A stretch of 64,000 bases of DNA from Pseudomonas viridiflava. GTDB taxonomy: Bacteria > Pseudomonadota > Gammaproteobacteria > Pseudomonadales > Pseudomonadaceae. Both the position numbers and the translations under genes were made by a program. The notes beneath the pieces are model-generated. The model worked only from the letters and a program-made list of their open reading frames with translations. It did no database searches and was not told where the DNA came from. Within the stretch, counting starts at the first letter, position 1, and every line of letters begins with the position of its first letter. The stretch lies in NCBI RefSeq assembly GCF_900591205.1, contig NZ_UUPU01000044.1:1-64000 (forward strand), written 5' to 3'. Below are positions 28,179 to 38,438 of the stretch, piece by piece.

Positions 28179-30275
28179 ATGCCGTCTCGAAGATTTGCCC
28201 CCTTGGCTGGCCTGGCCTTGGGCCTGTTGTTTGACCCCGCCTACGCCGATGACAACACCGTTGAACTGGAGGCCATCAGCGTCACCACCGATGCGTATGA
28301 ATCCGCCACCGGCCCGGTCAACGGTTATCGCGCCACCCGCTCTGCCAGCGCGACCAAAACCGACACCGCCCTGCGCGACATCCCACAGTCGATCAGCGTG
28401 ATTCCCGCGACGGTGCTCAAGGACCTGGGCAGCACCAGCGTCGAACGCGCCTTGGAATTCGCCGGGGGCGTGTCCAAACAAAACAACTTCGGCGGCCTGA
28501 CGCTGTACGAATACAGCGTGCGCGGCTTCACCACGTCGGAGTTCTATCAGGACGGTTTCAGCGCCAACCGCGGCTACCCGAGCACGCCGGACGCGGCCAA
28601 TATCGAGCGCATCGAAGTGCTCAAGGGCCCCGCCGCCAGCTTGTACGGGCGTGGCGATCCGGGCGGCACGGTGAACATCGTCACCAAGAAACCCCAGCCT
28701 GAAGCCTTTACCACCCTGCAAACCAGCGCCGGCAGTTGGGATCGCTACCGCACCGCCATCGACCTCAACACCCCGCTGGACAGCGAGGGCAACGTGCTGT
28801 CGCGGGTCAACCTGGCGGTGGAAGACAACCACAGCTTTCGCGACCACGTGCAGAGCAAGCGGGTGTTCGTCGCGCCCTCGTTCAGTTGGCAACTGGACCC
28901 GGACACCAGCCTGCTGGTGGAAAGCGAATTCGTCCGCCACAGCTCCACCTTCGACCGTGGCATCGTCGACGCCAGCGGCGTATCCCGCGCAACCTTCCTC
29001 GGCGAACCCAACGACGGTGATATCGACAACCATAACAATCGCATCCAGGCCACCCTTGAGCATCACCTCAACGACGCCTGGAAACTGCGCCTCGCCAGCC
29101 ACTACAAACAAGGCAGCCTGTGGGGCGACGCCTCGGAAAGTCGTGCGCTGAATGCCGATGGTCACACCGTCAATCGCCGCTACCGTGAACGCTCCACCGG
29201 CTGGCATGACAGCATCACCCACTTGGAACTGCGGGGGCTCTTCGACATCGGCAGCTGGCAGCATGAACTGCTGGTCGGCACCGAATACGAGGACTACCGC
29301 AAAAAGGAACGCGTGACCGCAATCGGCGGCAGCCTCTACCCCATCGACATCTACAACCCGGTTTACGGCCAGCCCAAGCCCAATGGCACGCGCTCCGGCA
29401 CTGACTTCTTCGAACAGACCAAAAGCCACGCGCTGAACCTGCAAGACCAGATCATCTTCACCGACCGCCTGCGCGGGATGATCGGCGCACGTTTTGAGCA
29501 CTTCGAACAAAGCACCGACGATTTTGCCCGCAACCACGCCAAAAGCCGGCAAACCCACGACGCCCTGACCCAGCGCGCCGGCCTGCTCTACCAACTCACG
29601 CCGCACGTCGGCGTATTCGCCAACGCCTCAACCTCGTTCAAGCCCAACAACGGCCTGGACGCCGAGGGCAAGTCCTTCAAGCCGGAAGAAGGCGTGGGCT
29701 ATGAAGTGGGGGTCAAAAGCGAGCTGTTCGACGACCGCCTGAGCGCCACCCTTGCCGCGTTCCATATCGAAAAGGAAAACGTGCTGGCGCTGGACCCCGC
29801 CACCAATACCAACCGCGCCATGGGCAAGGCGCGCAGCCAGGGTTTTGACCTGCAACTGAGTGGCCAAGTGACTGACGCCGTGCGGGTGATCGGCGCGCTG
29901 GCGTACATTGATGCCGAGGTGACCCAAGGCGACACGGCCATCCCCACCGGCAGCCGGATTCTCGGCGTGGCCAAGCGCAGCGGTAGTCTGCTGGGTGTGT
30001 ATGAATTCCAGGATGGCCTGCTGCGCGGCTCCGACCTGGGCGCGGCCTTTACCTACGTCGGCGACCGCTCCGGCGAGGCCGGCAGCCAATTTGAATTACC
30101 GGCTTACCACACCGTCGACCTGCTGGCGCATTACAAGGCCACGCAGAATGTCACCGTGGGCCTGAACCTGAACAACCTGTTCGATGAAAAATACTACGAG
30201 CGCTCCTACAGCAATTACTGGGTCAACCCCGGCGAGCCGCGCAATTTCACCGTCAGCCTGACCCTTAACCTGTAA
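28179..30275 (+). CDS. TonB-dependent siderophore receptor
   Basis: An outer-membrane receptor of the FhuA/ferric-siderophore type, 698 residues. The signal peptide ends about PAYADD (residue 25). The plug domain follows (about 55-165; TALRDIPQSISVIPATVL, IERIEVLKGPAASLYG, GGTVNIVTKKP) and then the 22-strand barrel, ending with an aromatic-poor FTVSLTLNL strand. It has no N-terminal STN signalling domain and no adjacent sigma/anti-sigma pair, so regulation is probably by Fur directly. The open frame begins at 28164, but MPSRRFAPLAG gives the best signal peptide. The ligand cannot be told. Confidence 0.94.
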   Translation: MPSRRFAPLAGLALGLLFDPAYADDNTVELEAISVTTDAYESATGPVNGYRATRSASATKTDTALRDIPQSISVIPATVLKDLGSTSVERALEFAGGVSKQNNFGGLTLYEYSVRGFTTSEFYQDGFSANRGYPSTPDAANIERIEVLKGPAASLYGRGDPGGTVNIVTKKPQPEAFTTLQTSAGSWDRYRTAIDLNTPLDSEGNVLSRVNLAVEDNHSFRDHVQSKRVFVAPSFSWQLDPDTSLLVESEFVRHSSTFDRGIVDASGVSRATFLGEPNDGDIDNHNNRIQATLEHHLNDAWKLRLASHYKQGSLWGDASESRALNADGHTVNRRYRERSTGWHDSITHLELRGLFDIGSWQHELLVGTEYEDYRKKERVTAIGGSLYPIDIYNPVYGQPKPNGTRSGTDFFEQTKSHALNLQDQIIFTDRLRGMIGARFEHFEQSTDDFARNHAKSRQTHDALTQRAGLLYQLTPHVGVFANASTSFKPNNGLDAEGKSFKPEEGVGYEVGVKSELFDDRLSATLAAFHIEKENVLALDPATNTNRAMGKARSQGFDLQLSGQVTDAVRVIGALAYIDAEVTQGDTAIPTGSRILGVAKRSGSLLGVYEFQDGLLRGSDLGAAFTYVGDRSGEAGSQFELPAYHTVDLLAHYKATQNVTVGLNLNNLFDEKYYERSYSNYWVNPGEPRNFTVSLTLNL

Positions 30276-30333
30276 AAAGCCACGCAAAAACGTTCCTGGC
30301 AAAGCGCATCACGCGTAAACATCACAAAACAAT

Positions 30334-30421
30334 GTGGGAGCGGGCTTGCTCGCGAAGGCAGTGGATCAGTCAATACATTCAGTGACTGACATTACGCATT
30401 CGCGAGCAAGCCCGCTCCCAC
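30334..30421. repeat. REP doublet (REPIN) between receptor gene and hemH
   Basis: Inverted GTGGGAGCGGGCTTGCTCGC units, 88 bp in total. The right arm keeps the adjacent GAA complement, and the left arm is followed by GAAGG. It sits between convergent genes. Confidence 0.92.
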
Positions 30422-30443
30422 ATTGGGTAGCCACTCGGTTTGA

Positions 30444-31469
30444 CTACAGTGACAACGGCGCTCTTTCGCACAGTGTGTTCAACGCCACCGCCCACTGCGG
30501 GTCATCATTGAGGCACGGCACCAACACCAGCTCCTCGCCCCCCGCCTCGCGGAACTGCTCCAGCCCGCGATCGCCGATCTCCTCCAGCGTCTCAATGCAA
30601 TCGGCAACAAACGCCGGGCACATCACCAGCAGCTTTTTCACGCCTTGCTGAGCCAGGCTTTCCAGGCGGGCCTCAGTGTAGGGTTCGATCCACTTGGCAC
30701 GGCCCAGGCGCGACTGGAACGCCACCGACCATTTGCCCTCCGGCAGGCCCAGGCGCTCGGCAAAGTCCCGTGCGACGCTGAAACATTGAGCGCGATAGCA
30801 TTTGGCGAGCACCTCAGGCGAGGCGTTCTGGCAGCAGTCAGCATCCTTGAAACAGTGCTGGCCGGTAGGGTCGAGTTTTGTCAGGTGACGCTCAGGCAGG
30901 CCGTGGAAACTCAACAGAAGATGGTCGTAATCCTGCTCTACATAGGCACGTGCGCTCGTCACCAGCGCATCGAGGTATTCCGGCTGGTCGTAGAAAGGCT
31001 GCAAGATCGAAAACTGTAGGTTCAACTTTTTGTCGCGCACCACGCGCCTGGCCTCTTCAATCACCGTGGTCACGGTGCTGTCGGCAAACTGCGGGTACAA
31101 GGGCGCCAGGGTGACTTTTTGAATGCCCTGAGCGGCCAGGCGCGTCAAGGTTGTTTCAATCGACGGCTCGCCGTAGCGCATCGCCAACTCCACCGGGCCC
31201 TGAGTCCACTGCGCCTTCATTTGCTGTTGCAGGCGACGGCTCAGGACTACCAGGGGCGAGCCCTCTTCCCACCAGATCGACGCATAGGCATGCGCCGACT
31301 GCTCGGGGCGCTTGATCAGGATCAGCGACACCAGCAGGCGCCGCACCGGCCACGGCAGGTCGATTACATAAGGGTCCATCAGGAACTGATTGAGGTAGCT
31401 GCGCACATCGGCCACCGAAGTGGACGCCGGTGAGCCCAGGTTGACCAGTAACAACGCGTGATCCGTCAT
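30444..31469 (-). CDS. hemH: Ferrochelatase HemH
   Basis: Inserts iron into protoporphyrin IX, the last step of heme synthesis. The 341-residue protein starts [10 protein letters not shown] and carries the family signature [13 protein letters not shown] (H about 196, the proposed catalytic histidine) and [15 protein letters not shown] near the end. It is 14 bp downstream of yfcH and likely co-transcribed. Its substrate protoporphyrin is a photosensitiser, which fits the neighbouring light-response genes. Confidence 0.97.
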   Translation of the reverse strand: MTDHALLLVNLGSPASTSVADVRSYLNQFLMDPYVIDLPWPVRRLLVSLILIKRPEQSAHAYASIWWEEGSPLVVLSRRLQQQMKAQWTQGPVELAMRYGEPSIETTLTRLAAQGIQKVTLAPLYPQFADSTVTTVIEEARRVVRDKKLNLQFSILQPFYDQPEYLDALVTSARAYVEQDYDHLLLSFHGLPERHLTKLDPTGQHCFKDADCCQNASPEVLAKCYRAQCFSVARDFAERLGLPEGKWSVAFQSRLGRAKWIEPYTEARLESLAQQGVKKLLVMCPAFVADCIETLEEIGDRGLEQFREAGGEELVLVPCLNDDPQWAVALNTLCERAPLSL

Positions 31470-31483
31470 GCAACATCCTATCT

Positions 31484-32383
31484 CTAGAGGCGGCTGGACA
31501 AGTCATCCAGAGCCGCACGCAATTCAGTGAACTGGAAAGTGAAACCGGCTGCCAGCAACCGCTCGGGCAGCGCCTTCTGCCCGCCCAGCAACAGGCCGGA
31601 CAATTCGCCCAGACCCACCTTCAACGCAAAGGCCGGCATCGGCATAAACGCCGGGCGGTGCAGCACCTGGCCCAACGTCTTGGCGAACTCGCGGTTACGC
31701 ACCGGGTGCGGCGCGCAGGCATTATAAGGACCGCTGGCGCCCTCCTTGTGCAGAAGAAAATCAATCAGGGCGATTTGATCCTTGATATGCACCCAAGGCA
31801 TCCACTGCCGACCATTGCCGATAGGCCCGCCCAGCCCCAGTTTGAACGGCAGCAGCAAGCGCGACAAAAAGCCGCCCTTGGCCGCCAGCACCAGGCCGGT
31901 ACGCACCAGCACCACACGGATGCCCAGAGCTTCGGCGCGCAGGGCGGTTTCTTCCCAGGCGATACACAACTGGCTCGGAAAATCGTCCTGCACCGGACCG
32001 CCGGCTTCGGTCAATTCACGTTCGCCGCCGTCGCCATACCAGCCCACCGCCGAACCGGAAACCAGCACCGCCGGCCTTTGCGCCAGGGTCTCCATCCACG
32101 CAAGCAAGGTTTCAGTGAGGCTGATGCGGCTGCTCCACAGCAATGCCTTGCGTTTTTTGGTCCAGGGGCGATCAGCGATGGGCGCGCCGGCCAGGTTGAC
32201 CACCGCGTCCACGGGACCGATCACTTCCTCCAAGCGGCCTACACCCACAACTTGAGCACCGCACCACTGGGCGACCGTTTCCGGCTCGCGGCTCCACACG
32301 CTCAGGCGATGCCCTTGGGCCAGCCAGTGTTGGCAGAGTTGGCGGCCGATCAGACCCGTACCGCCGGTCAGCAAAATGTGCAT
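31484..32383 (-). CDS. yfcH: TIGR01777-family epimerase (YfcH)
   Basis: A 299-residue extended SDR-like protein: [20 protein letters not shown] at the N-terminus (NAD(P) Rossmann motif) and the DUF1731 C-terminal domain (PALRAGLGE-type, here [20 protein letters not shown]). Substrate unknown. Its ATG has AGGAG upstream. It shares a divergent control region, with a candidate LitR operator, with the oxidoreductase gene at 32595. Confidence 0.9.
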   Translation of the reverse strand: MHILLTGGTGLIGRQLCQHWLAQGHRLSVWSREPETVAQWCGAQVVGVGRLEEVIGPVDAVVNLAGAPIADRPWTKKRKALLWSSRISLTETLLAWMETLAQRPAVLVSGSAVGWYGDGGERELTEAGGPVQDDFPSQLCIAWEETALRAEALGIRVVLVRTGLVLAAKGGFLSRLLLPFKLGLGGPIGNGRQWMPWVHIKDQIALIDFLLHKEGASGPYNACAPHPVRNREFAKTLGQVLHRPAFMPMPAFALKVGLGELSGLLLGGQKALPERLLAAGFTFQFTELRAALDDLSSRL

Positions 32384-32521
32384 GGGACACTCCTCATGTA
32401 ACGTTTGCCGCCCGTCGCTAGTCTATTTTATAAGCAGGGACAATTTGTAATCGGGCGTGAAGTTGATTTAACCCTCAGCTTTAACCATAGGTCACGCCAT
32501 TAGAACAGGCACGCCAAAACT

Positions 32522-32545
32522 TATACCAAAAAACAATATTGTACA
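32522..32545. promoter_or_regulatory. Candidate LitR/PplR1 operator, divergent region yfcH / oxidoreductase
   Basis: TATACC-N12-TGTACA. The operator reported for PplR1 of P. putida is T(G/A)TACA-N12-TGTA(C/T)A, so there is one mismatch (last base of the left half). An extra TGTACC lies at 32567-32572. The right half overlaps a possible -35 (TTGTAC, 32539-32544) with TAGTCT 17 bp downstream. Confidence 0.65.
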
Positions 32546-32564
32546 GCTATTGGTGTCGGCGTAG

Positions 32565-33793
<1,229 letters not shown>

Positions 33794-33809
33794 CCCTCCT
33801 GCAAATACT

Positions 33810-33833
33810 TGTACAAAATATTTGACTTGTACA
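33810..33833. promoter_or_regulatory. LitR/PplR1 operator 1, upstream of the photolyase operon
   Basis: TGTACA (33810-33815), exactly 12 bp, TGTACA (33828-33833): a perfect match to the P. putida PplR1 operator T(G/A)TACA-N12-TGTA(C/T)A. It covers the -35 element of the promoter at 33822-33849. Confidence 0.85.
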
Positions 33834-33849
33834 GCATCAAACCTATGAT
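33822..33849 (+). promoter_or_regulatory. Sigma-70 promoter of the light-response operon
   Basis: TTGACT (33822-33827), 16-bp spacer, TATGAT (33844-33849). Transcription would start about 33856. Operator 1 covers the -35 and operator 2 lies just downstream of the start, a layout suited to repression. Confidence 0.75.
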
Positions 33850-33859
33850 GAGATTTAGT

Positions 33860-33883
33860 TGTACAGACTTTCCAGTCTGTACA
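33860..33883. promoter_or_regulatory. LitR/PplR1 operator 2, upstream of the photolyase operon
   Basis: TGTACA (33860-33865), exactly 12 bp, TGTACA (33878-33883). This is a second perfect match, 50 bp from the first (centre to centre), on the same face of the helix within about one base pair of five turns. Confidence 0.85.
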
Positions 33884-33905
33884 GGAATTTTGCAGAGGTT
33901 TGGCC

Positions 33906-34865
33906 ATGTCCCGCACCGGTAAGCCCAAGATCGCCATCAGCGCCTGCCTGCTCGGCGAGAACGTGCGCTTCAACGGCGGGCACAAACAATCCCTGCTGTG
34001 CAGCCAGACTCTCGCCGACTATTTTGACTTTGTACCGCTGTGCCCTGAAGTCGCCATCGGCCTGGGCATCCCCCGCGAGCCGATCCGCCTGGTGGGCGAC
34101 CCCGCCCACCCGCAAGCCGTAGGCACAGTTCACCGTGAGCTGAATGTCACCCAACCGCTGGACGACTACGGCCAACAGATGGCTGCGGCGCACACCGACC
34201 TGTGCGGCTACATCTTTATGCAGAAGTCGCCTTCCTGCGGCCTGGAACGCGTCAAGGTCTACCGCGACAACGGCACGCCGGTAGACGGCGGCGGGCGCGG
34301 CATCTACGCCCAGGCATTTTGCGCACGCCACCCCAACCTGCCGGTGGAAGAAGACGGTCGCCTGAATGACCCGGTATTGCGCGAAAACTTCCTGACCCGC
34401 GTCTTCGTGTACGCCAACTGGCAACAACTGCTGGAAGAGGGCCTGAGCCGTCACCGCCTGCTGGCTTTCCATTCGCGCTACAAATACCTGCTGATGGCCC
34501 ACAGCCCGGCGCACTATAAAAGCCTCGGCCACCTGCTGGGCAGAATGGGCAAAGGCACCGATCTGGATGAACTCGCGGTCTGTTACTTCAGCGACCTGAT
34601 GACCGGCCTGAAAAAATGCGCCACCCGTGGCACCCACACCAATGTGCTGCAACACATCAGCGGCTACCTCAAGCAGGCCATCACCGCCGATGACAAACAG
34701 GAAATGCAAACCGTCATCGGCCAATACCACCAAGGCATCGTGCCCCTGGTGGTGCCGCTGACCCTGCTCAAACATCACTTTCGCCAACACCCGGACCGCT
34801 ACATCGCGCAACAGGCTTACCTGCAGCCGCACCCGGAAAACCTTAGCCTGCGTAATGCGATCTAG
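33906..34865 (+). CDS. DUF523/DUF1722 fusion protein (YbgA-like)
   Basis: A 319-residue two-domain protein. DUF523 (about 1-150) has conserved cysteines in ISACLLGENVRFNGG, PLCPEV and MQKSPSCGLERVK, suggesting a metal or Fe-S site. DUF1722 (about 185-305) is the E. coli YbgA domain; ybgA is also next to the photolyase gene in E. coli. It is the first gene of the light-response operon; the ATG at 33906 has AGAGG upstream. Biochemical role unknown. Confidence 0.88.
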   Translation: MSRTGKPKIAISACLLGENVRFNGGHKQSLLCSQTLADYFDFVPLCPEVAIGLGIPREPIRLVGDPAHPQAVGTVHRELNVTQPLDDYGQQMAAAHTDLCGYIFMQKSPSCGLERVKVYRDNGTPVDGGGRGIYAQAFCARHPNLPVEEDGRLNDPVLRENFLTRVFVYANWQQLLEEGLSRHRLLAFHSRYKYLLMAHSPAHYKSLGHLLGRMGKGTDLDELAVCYFSDLMTGLKKCATRGTHTNVLQHISGYLKQAITADDKQEMQTVIGQYHQGIVPLVVPLTLLKHHFRQHPDRYIAQQAYLQPHPENLSLRNAI

Positions 34866-34868
34866 ACC

Positions 34869-35798
34869 ATGAAAGCTGCCCTGCAAGACACCCCTGGCGA
34901 AGATATCGCCCAAGCCCTCGAAGACGGCTGGCTGCCGATTCGCGAAGTGGCGCGCCAAACCGGCGTCAACGCCGTGACCCTGCGCGCCTGGGAACGCCGC
35001 TATGGCCTGATCGTGCCCCAGCGCACGCCGAAGGGCCATCGGCTGTTCAGCGCCGAACATGTACAACGCATCCACACCATCCTGACCTGGCTCAATCGCG
35101 GCGTTCCGGTCAGCCAGGTCAAGGGGCTGCTCGACTCTGCCCAAGCCCTGCCAGACACCGTCGAGAACGAATGGCATGCCTTGCGCCAGACCCTGGTGAA
35201 CGCCATCAGCGAACTGACCGAACGCCGGGTCGACGACGCTTTCAATCAGGCCATGGCGCTGTACCCGCCGCGCACCTTGTGCGAGCAACTGCTATTGCCG
35301 CTGCTGCAAGAGCTGGAACAACGCTGGCAAGGCCAGTTCGGCGCGCAGATGGAGCGGGTGTTTTTCCTGTCCTGGCTGCGCAGCAAGTTCGGTGCACGCA
35401 TCTACCACAACAACCGCCAGCTGCACGGCGCGCCACTGCTGCTGATCAACCAGTCCGACCTGCCCCTGGAGCCGCATTTGTGGCTCAGTGCCTGGCTGGC
35501 CAGCAGTGCCGATTGCCCGGTGGAGGTTTTCGACTGGCCGCTGCCCGCCGGTGAACTGGCGCTGGCGGTGGAGCACCTGCAACCGCGCGCCGTGCTGCTG
35601 TACTCGAGCAAAGCCCTCCACTTGTCGGCACTCGCAAAACTTCTGGGTGGCGTCGGTTGCCCAAAGTTGATCGTCGGACCAACGGTATGCATCCACCAGG
35701 CCGAGCTGGCCGTATTAACGCGTGACACCCCTGAATTGTTCGTGGCCGAAGACCCCTTGTCGGCCCACCAGATACTGATCCAGCGTGGACTTCTTTAA
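34869..35798 (+). CDS. MerR-family regulator, class II LitR/PplR1 type
   Basis: A 309-residue regulator with an N-terminal MerR winged helix (about 22-90; WLPIREVARQTGVNAVTLRAWERRYGL pattern, RTPKGHRLFS) and a C-terminal half shaped like the cobalamin-binding region of LitR/CarH. The helix around W153 (QRWQGQFGAQMERVFF) has E162-R163 where CarH-type proteins have Glu-His, and no D/E-x-H-x-x-G motif is visible. I infer that it does not bind adenosyl-B12 and belongs to class II, which in P. putida works with LOV photoreceptors. It probably controls the operators at 33810 and 33860. Confidence 0.88.
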   Translation: MKAALQDTPGEDIAQALEDGWLPIREVARQTGVNAVTLRAWERRYGLIVPQRTPKGHRLFSAEHVQRIHTILTWLNRGVPVSQVKGLLDSAQALPDTVENEWHALRQTLVNAISELTERRVDDAFNQAMALYPPRTLCEQLLLPLLQELEQRWQGQFGAQMERVFFLSWLRSKFGARIYHNNRQLHGAPLLLINQSDLPLEPHLWLSAWLASSADCPVEVFDWPLPAGELALAVEHLQPRAVLLYSSKALHLSALAKLLGGVGCPKLIVGPTVCIHQAELAVLTRDTPELFVAEDPLSAHQILIQRGLL

Positions 35799-37241
35799 AT
35801 GCACTTGATCTGGCTGCGCACCGACCTGCGCCTACACGACAACACCGCCCTCGCCGCCGCCTGCCAGCGTGGTCCCGTTGCGGCCGTGTACTTGATCACG
35901 CCGCAACAATGGCTGGCCCACGATGATGCGCCGTGCAAGGTCGACTTCTGGCTGCGTAATCTCGAGCACCTGAGCCGGGCGCTGGGCGAGTTGAATATCC
36001 CCGTGCTGATCCGTCATGCCGCCACCTGGGACCAGGCGCCCACCGTAATGCGCCAATTGTGCCGCGAGCTGGCGGTGGAATCGGTGCACGTCAACGAGGA
36101 ATACGGCATCCACGAAAGCCGCCGCGATGCAGCGGTGGCCAAGGCCCTGGAAACCGATGGCGTGACGTTCCACAGCTACCTGGACCAATTGTTTTTCCAA
36201 CCCGGCAGCGTGCTGACCAAAACCGGCACCTACTTCCAAGTGTTCAGCCAATTCCGCAAGGTCTGCTACAGCCGCCTGCACAGCGCATTGCCGCGCCTGG
36301 TCGCAACACCCAAGGCTCAGCCGCCGGTACGGCTCAACAGCGACCCGATCCCCACGCAGGTCGAAGGGTTTGCCCCACCCAGCGACACCTTGCGCGCCCT
36401 GTGGCCTGCCGGTGAAGAAGAAGCCCGGCGCCGCCTCGACGCCTTCGCCGACCAGCAAATCAGTTACTACAAAGACGAGCGCGACTTCCCTGCCAAGCCC
36501 GGCACCAGCCAGCTCTCCGCCTACCTTGCAGCAGGTGTGGTGTCGCCGCGCCAATGCCTGCATGCCGCGCTGCAAACCAATCAGGGCGAGTTCGAAAGTG
36601 GCGATATCGGCGCCATTACCTGGATCAACGAACTGCTATGGCGCGAGTTCTACAAACATATTCTGGTGGGCTACCCACGGGTGTCGCGCCACCGTGCCTT
36701 CCGCCCCGAAACCGAAGCCGTGGCCTGGCGCAATGCACCCAAGGACCTCGCCGCCTGGCAGCAAGCCCGCACCGGCCTGCCGATCATCGACGCGGCCATG
36801 CGTCAACTGCTGGAAACCGGCTGGATGCACAACCGCCTGCGCATGGTGGTGGCGATGTTCTTGACCAAAAACCTGCTGATCGACTGGCGCGAGGGCGAAC
36901 GCTTCTTTATGCGCCACTTGATCGACGGTGACTTGGCGGCCAACAACGGCGGCTGGCAGTGGAGTTCGTCCACCGGCACCGACTCAGCGCCGTACTTCCG
37001 GATTTTCAGCCCGCTGAGCCAATCGGAAAAATTCGACGGCGAAGGCGTGTTTATCAAGCACTGGCTGCCCGAACTGGCCGCGCTGAATAAAAAGGAAGTG
37101 CACAACCCCGACGCCGTCGGCGGCCTGTTCGGCGTGGCGGATTACCCGCGCGCGATTGTCGACCTGAAAAAATCCCGCGAACGCGCCCTGGCGGCCTTCC
37201 GCAGCCTGCCGTCCCGCCAGGAGGTCGCCAAACATGAGTGA
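35799..37241 (+). CDS. phrB: Deoxyribodipyrimidine photolyase PhrB
   Basis: Repairs UV-made cyclobutane pyrimidine dimers using blue light. The 480-residue protein has the N-terminal antenna domain (MHLIWLRTDLRLHDN) and the C-terminal FAD domain with WINELLWREFYKHIL, RTGLPIIDAAMRQL, LIDWREGERFF and the signature WQWSSSTGTDSAPYFRIF. It is a class I CPD photolyase. Its ATG directly follows the regulator's stop, and it overlaps the next gene by 8 bp. Confidence 0.97.
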   Translation: MHLIWLRTDLRLHDNTALAAACQRGPVAAVYLITPQQWLAHDDAPCKVDFWLRNLEHLSRALGELNIPVLIRHAATWDQAPTVMRQLCRELAVESVHVNEEYGIHESRRDAAVAKALETDGVTFHSYLDQLFFQPGSVLTKTGTYFQVFSQFRKVCYSRLHSALPRLVATPKAQPPVRLNSDPIPTQVEGFAPPSDTLRALWPAGEEEARRRLDAFADQQISYYKDERDFPAKPGTSQLSAYLAAGVVSPRQCLHAALQTNQGEFESGDIGAITWINELLWREFYKHILVGYPRVSRHRAFRPETEAVAWRNAPKDLAAWQQARTGLPIIDAAMRQLLETGWMHNRLRMVVAMFLTKNLLIDWREGERFFMRHLIDGDLAANNGGWQWSSSTGTDSAPYFRIFSPLSQSEKFDGEGVFIKHWLPELAALNKKEVHNPDAVGGLFGVADYPRAIVDLKKSRERALAAFRSLPSRQEVAKHE

Positions 37242-37659
37242 CTTCCTGCAGCGTTTCGCCCAAGCCTTTGCCACGCTGGACAAGCACAACCTGCGCCTGC
37301 TCGACAGCCTGTACAGCCCGGACATCGCCTTCGCCGACCCGCTGCATGAAGTCCACGGGCTGCCCGCACTGCACCAGTACTTTGCCGAGCTGTACGACAA
37401 CGTCAGCCAACTGCGCTTCGATTTCCAAGGGTTCGACCAGGTCGCCGAAGGCAGTGGCTACCTGCGCTGGAAAATGAGTTTTTGCCACCCGCGCCTCAAT
37501 AGCGGCAAAGTGATCCGTGTGGAAGGCTGTTCGCACCTGCTGTGGCGCGACAACAAGGTGTACCGCCATCGTGACTATTTCGATGCAGGCGCTCTGCTCT
37601 ATGAACATCTGCCGGTACTCGGCCGCGTCATCAGTTGGCTGAAAAGGAGAATGGGATGA
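37234..37659 (+). CDS. NTF2-like (SnoaL) protein in the light-response operon
   Basis: A 141-residue single-domain alpha+beta cone-fold protein: FAQAFATLDKHNLRLLDSLY, then DIAFADPLHEVHG and HYHFD-type strands (LRWKMSFCHPRLN, VEGCSHLLWRDNKV, HRDYFDAGALLYEHLPVLG). NTF2-like proteins are often small-molecule isomerases or lipid binders. Overlaps phrB (8 bp) and the next gene (4 bp), so it is part of one coupled series. Confidence 0.85.
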   Translation: MSDFLQRFAQAFATLDKHNLRLLDSLYSPDIAFADPLHEVHGLPALHQYFAELYDNVSQLRFDFQGFDQVAEGSGYLRWKMSFCHPRLNSGKVIRVEGCSHLLWRDNKVYRHRDYFDAGALLYEHLPVLGRVISWLKRRMG

Positions 37660-38438
37660 GCCTTACACCGCCCCGCCGTTATTGGCTGACCGGCGCCAGC
37701 AGTGGCATCGGTGCCTCGCTGGCCGTGGAGCTGCTCAACAGCGGCGCCCACGTGGCCCTCAGCTCGCGCACCAAAGGCCCGCTGGAAGCCCTCGCCCAAC
37801 GTTACCCGGGGCAAGTGCTGGTGGTGGCCGGCGACTTGACCAACAGCCAGACCGTGCGCGAGATCGGCGAACGGATCAACGCCGCCTGGGGCTCGCTGGA
37901 CACCGTGATCCTCAACGCCGGCACCTGTGAATATGTGGATGCCAGGCAATTCGACGCCTCGATCGTCGAGCATGTCGTGCGCACCAACCTGCTGGCGAGC
38001 AGCTATTGCATCGAAGCCGCACTGGCGCTATTACGCGCCGGGCGTACCCCACATCTGGTCGGTGTCGCCAGCGCGGTGACCTACCTGCCGATGCCCCGGG
38101 CCGAAGCCTATGGTGCGTCCAAGGCCGGGCTGCGCTACTTGTTCGAATCCCTGCGCATCAGCCTGTCGCCCGAGAATATCGACGTTACGGTGATCAGCCC
38201 GGGGTTTGTCGACACGCCGCTGACCGAGCGCAATGACTTCCCGATGCCCCTGAGCTGGTCGGCCGCCAAGGCCGCAAGACATATCTTTGCCAAGCTGGAA
38301 AAACGCCCACTGGAAATCGCCTTCCCCGCGATGTTTATCGCCACCCTGTGGCCACTGTCGAAGCTGCCCAACCGGGCGCAATTGATCATCGGCAAACGCA
38401 TGCTGCGCAACCCGCCGCCACACAAGGACGACCTGTGA
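37656..38438 (+). CDS. Short-chain dehydrogenase/reductase
   Basis: A 260-residue classical SDR: WLTGASSGIGASLA (cofactor motif, about 12-25), LNAGTCEYVD (NAG), a Ser in GVASAVTY, and the active-site YGASKAG (Y about 157, K about 161). The late part has VISPGFVDTPLTE. Substrate unknown. I start it at the ATG at 37656 because AAGGAG lies at 37644 and the ATGA overlap continues the chain; an ATG at 37635 is in frame. Confidence 0.9.
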   Translation: MSLTPPRRYWLTGASSGIGASLAVELLNSGAHVALSSRTKGPLEALAQRYPGQVLVVAGDLTNSQTVREIGERINAAWGSLDTVILNAGTCEYVDARQFDASIVEHVVRTNLLASSYCIEAALALLRAGRTPHLVGVASAVTYLPMPRAEAYGASKAGLRYLFESLRISLSPENIDVTVISPGFVDTPLTERNDFPMPLSWSAAKAARHIFAKLEKRPLEIAFPAMFIATLWPLSKLPNRAQLIIGKRMLRNPPPHKDDL

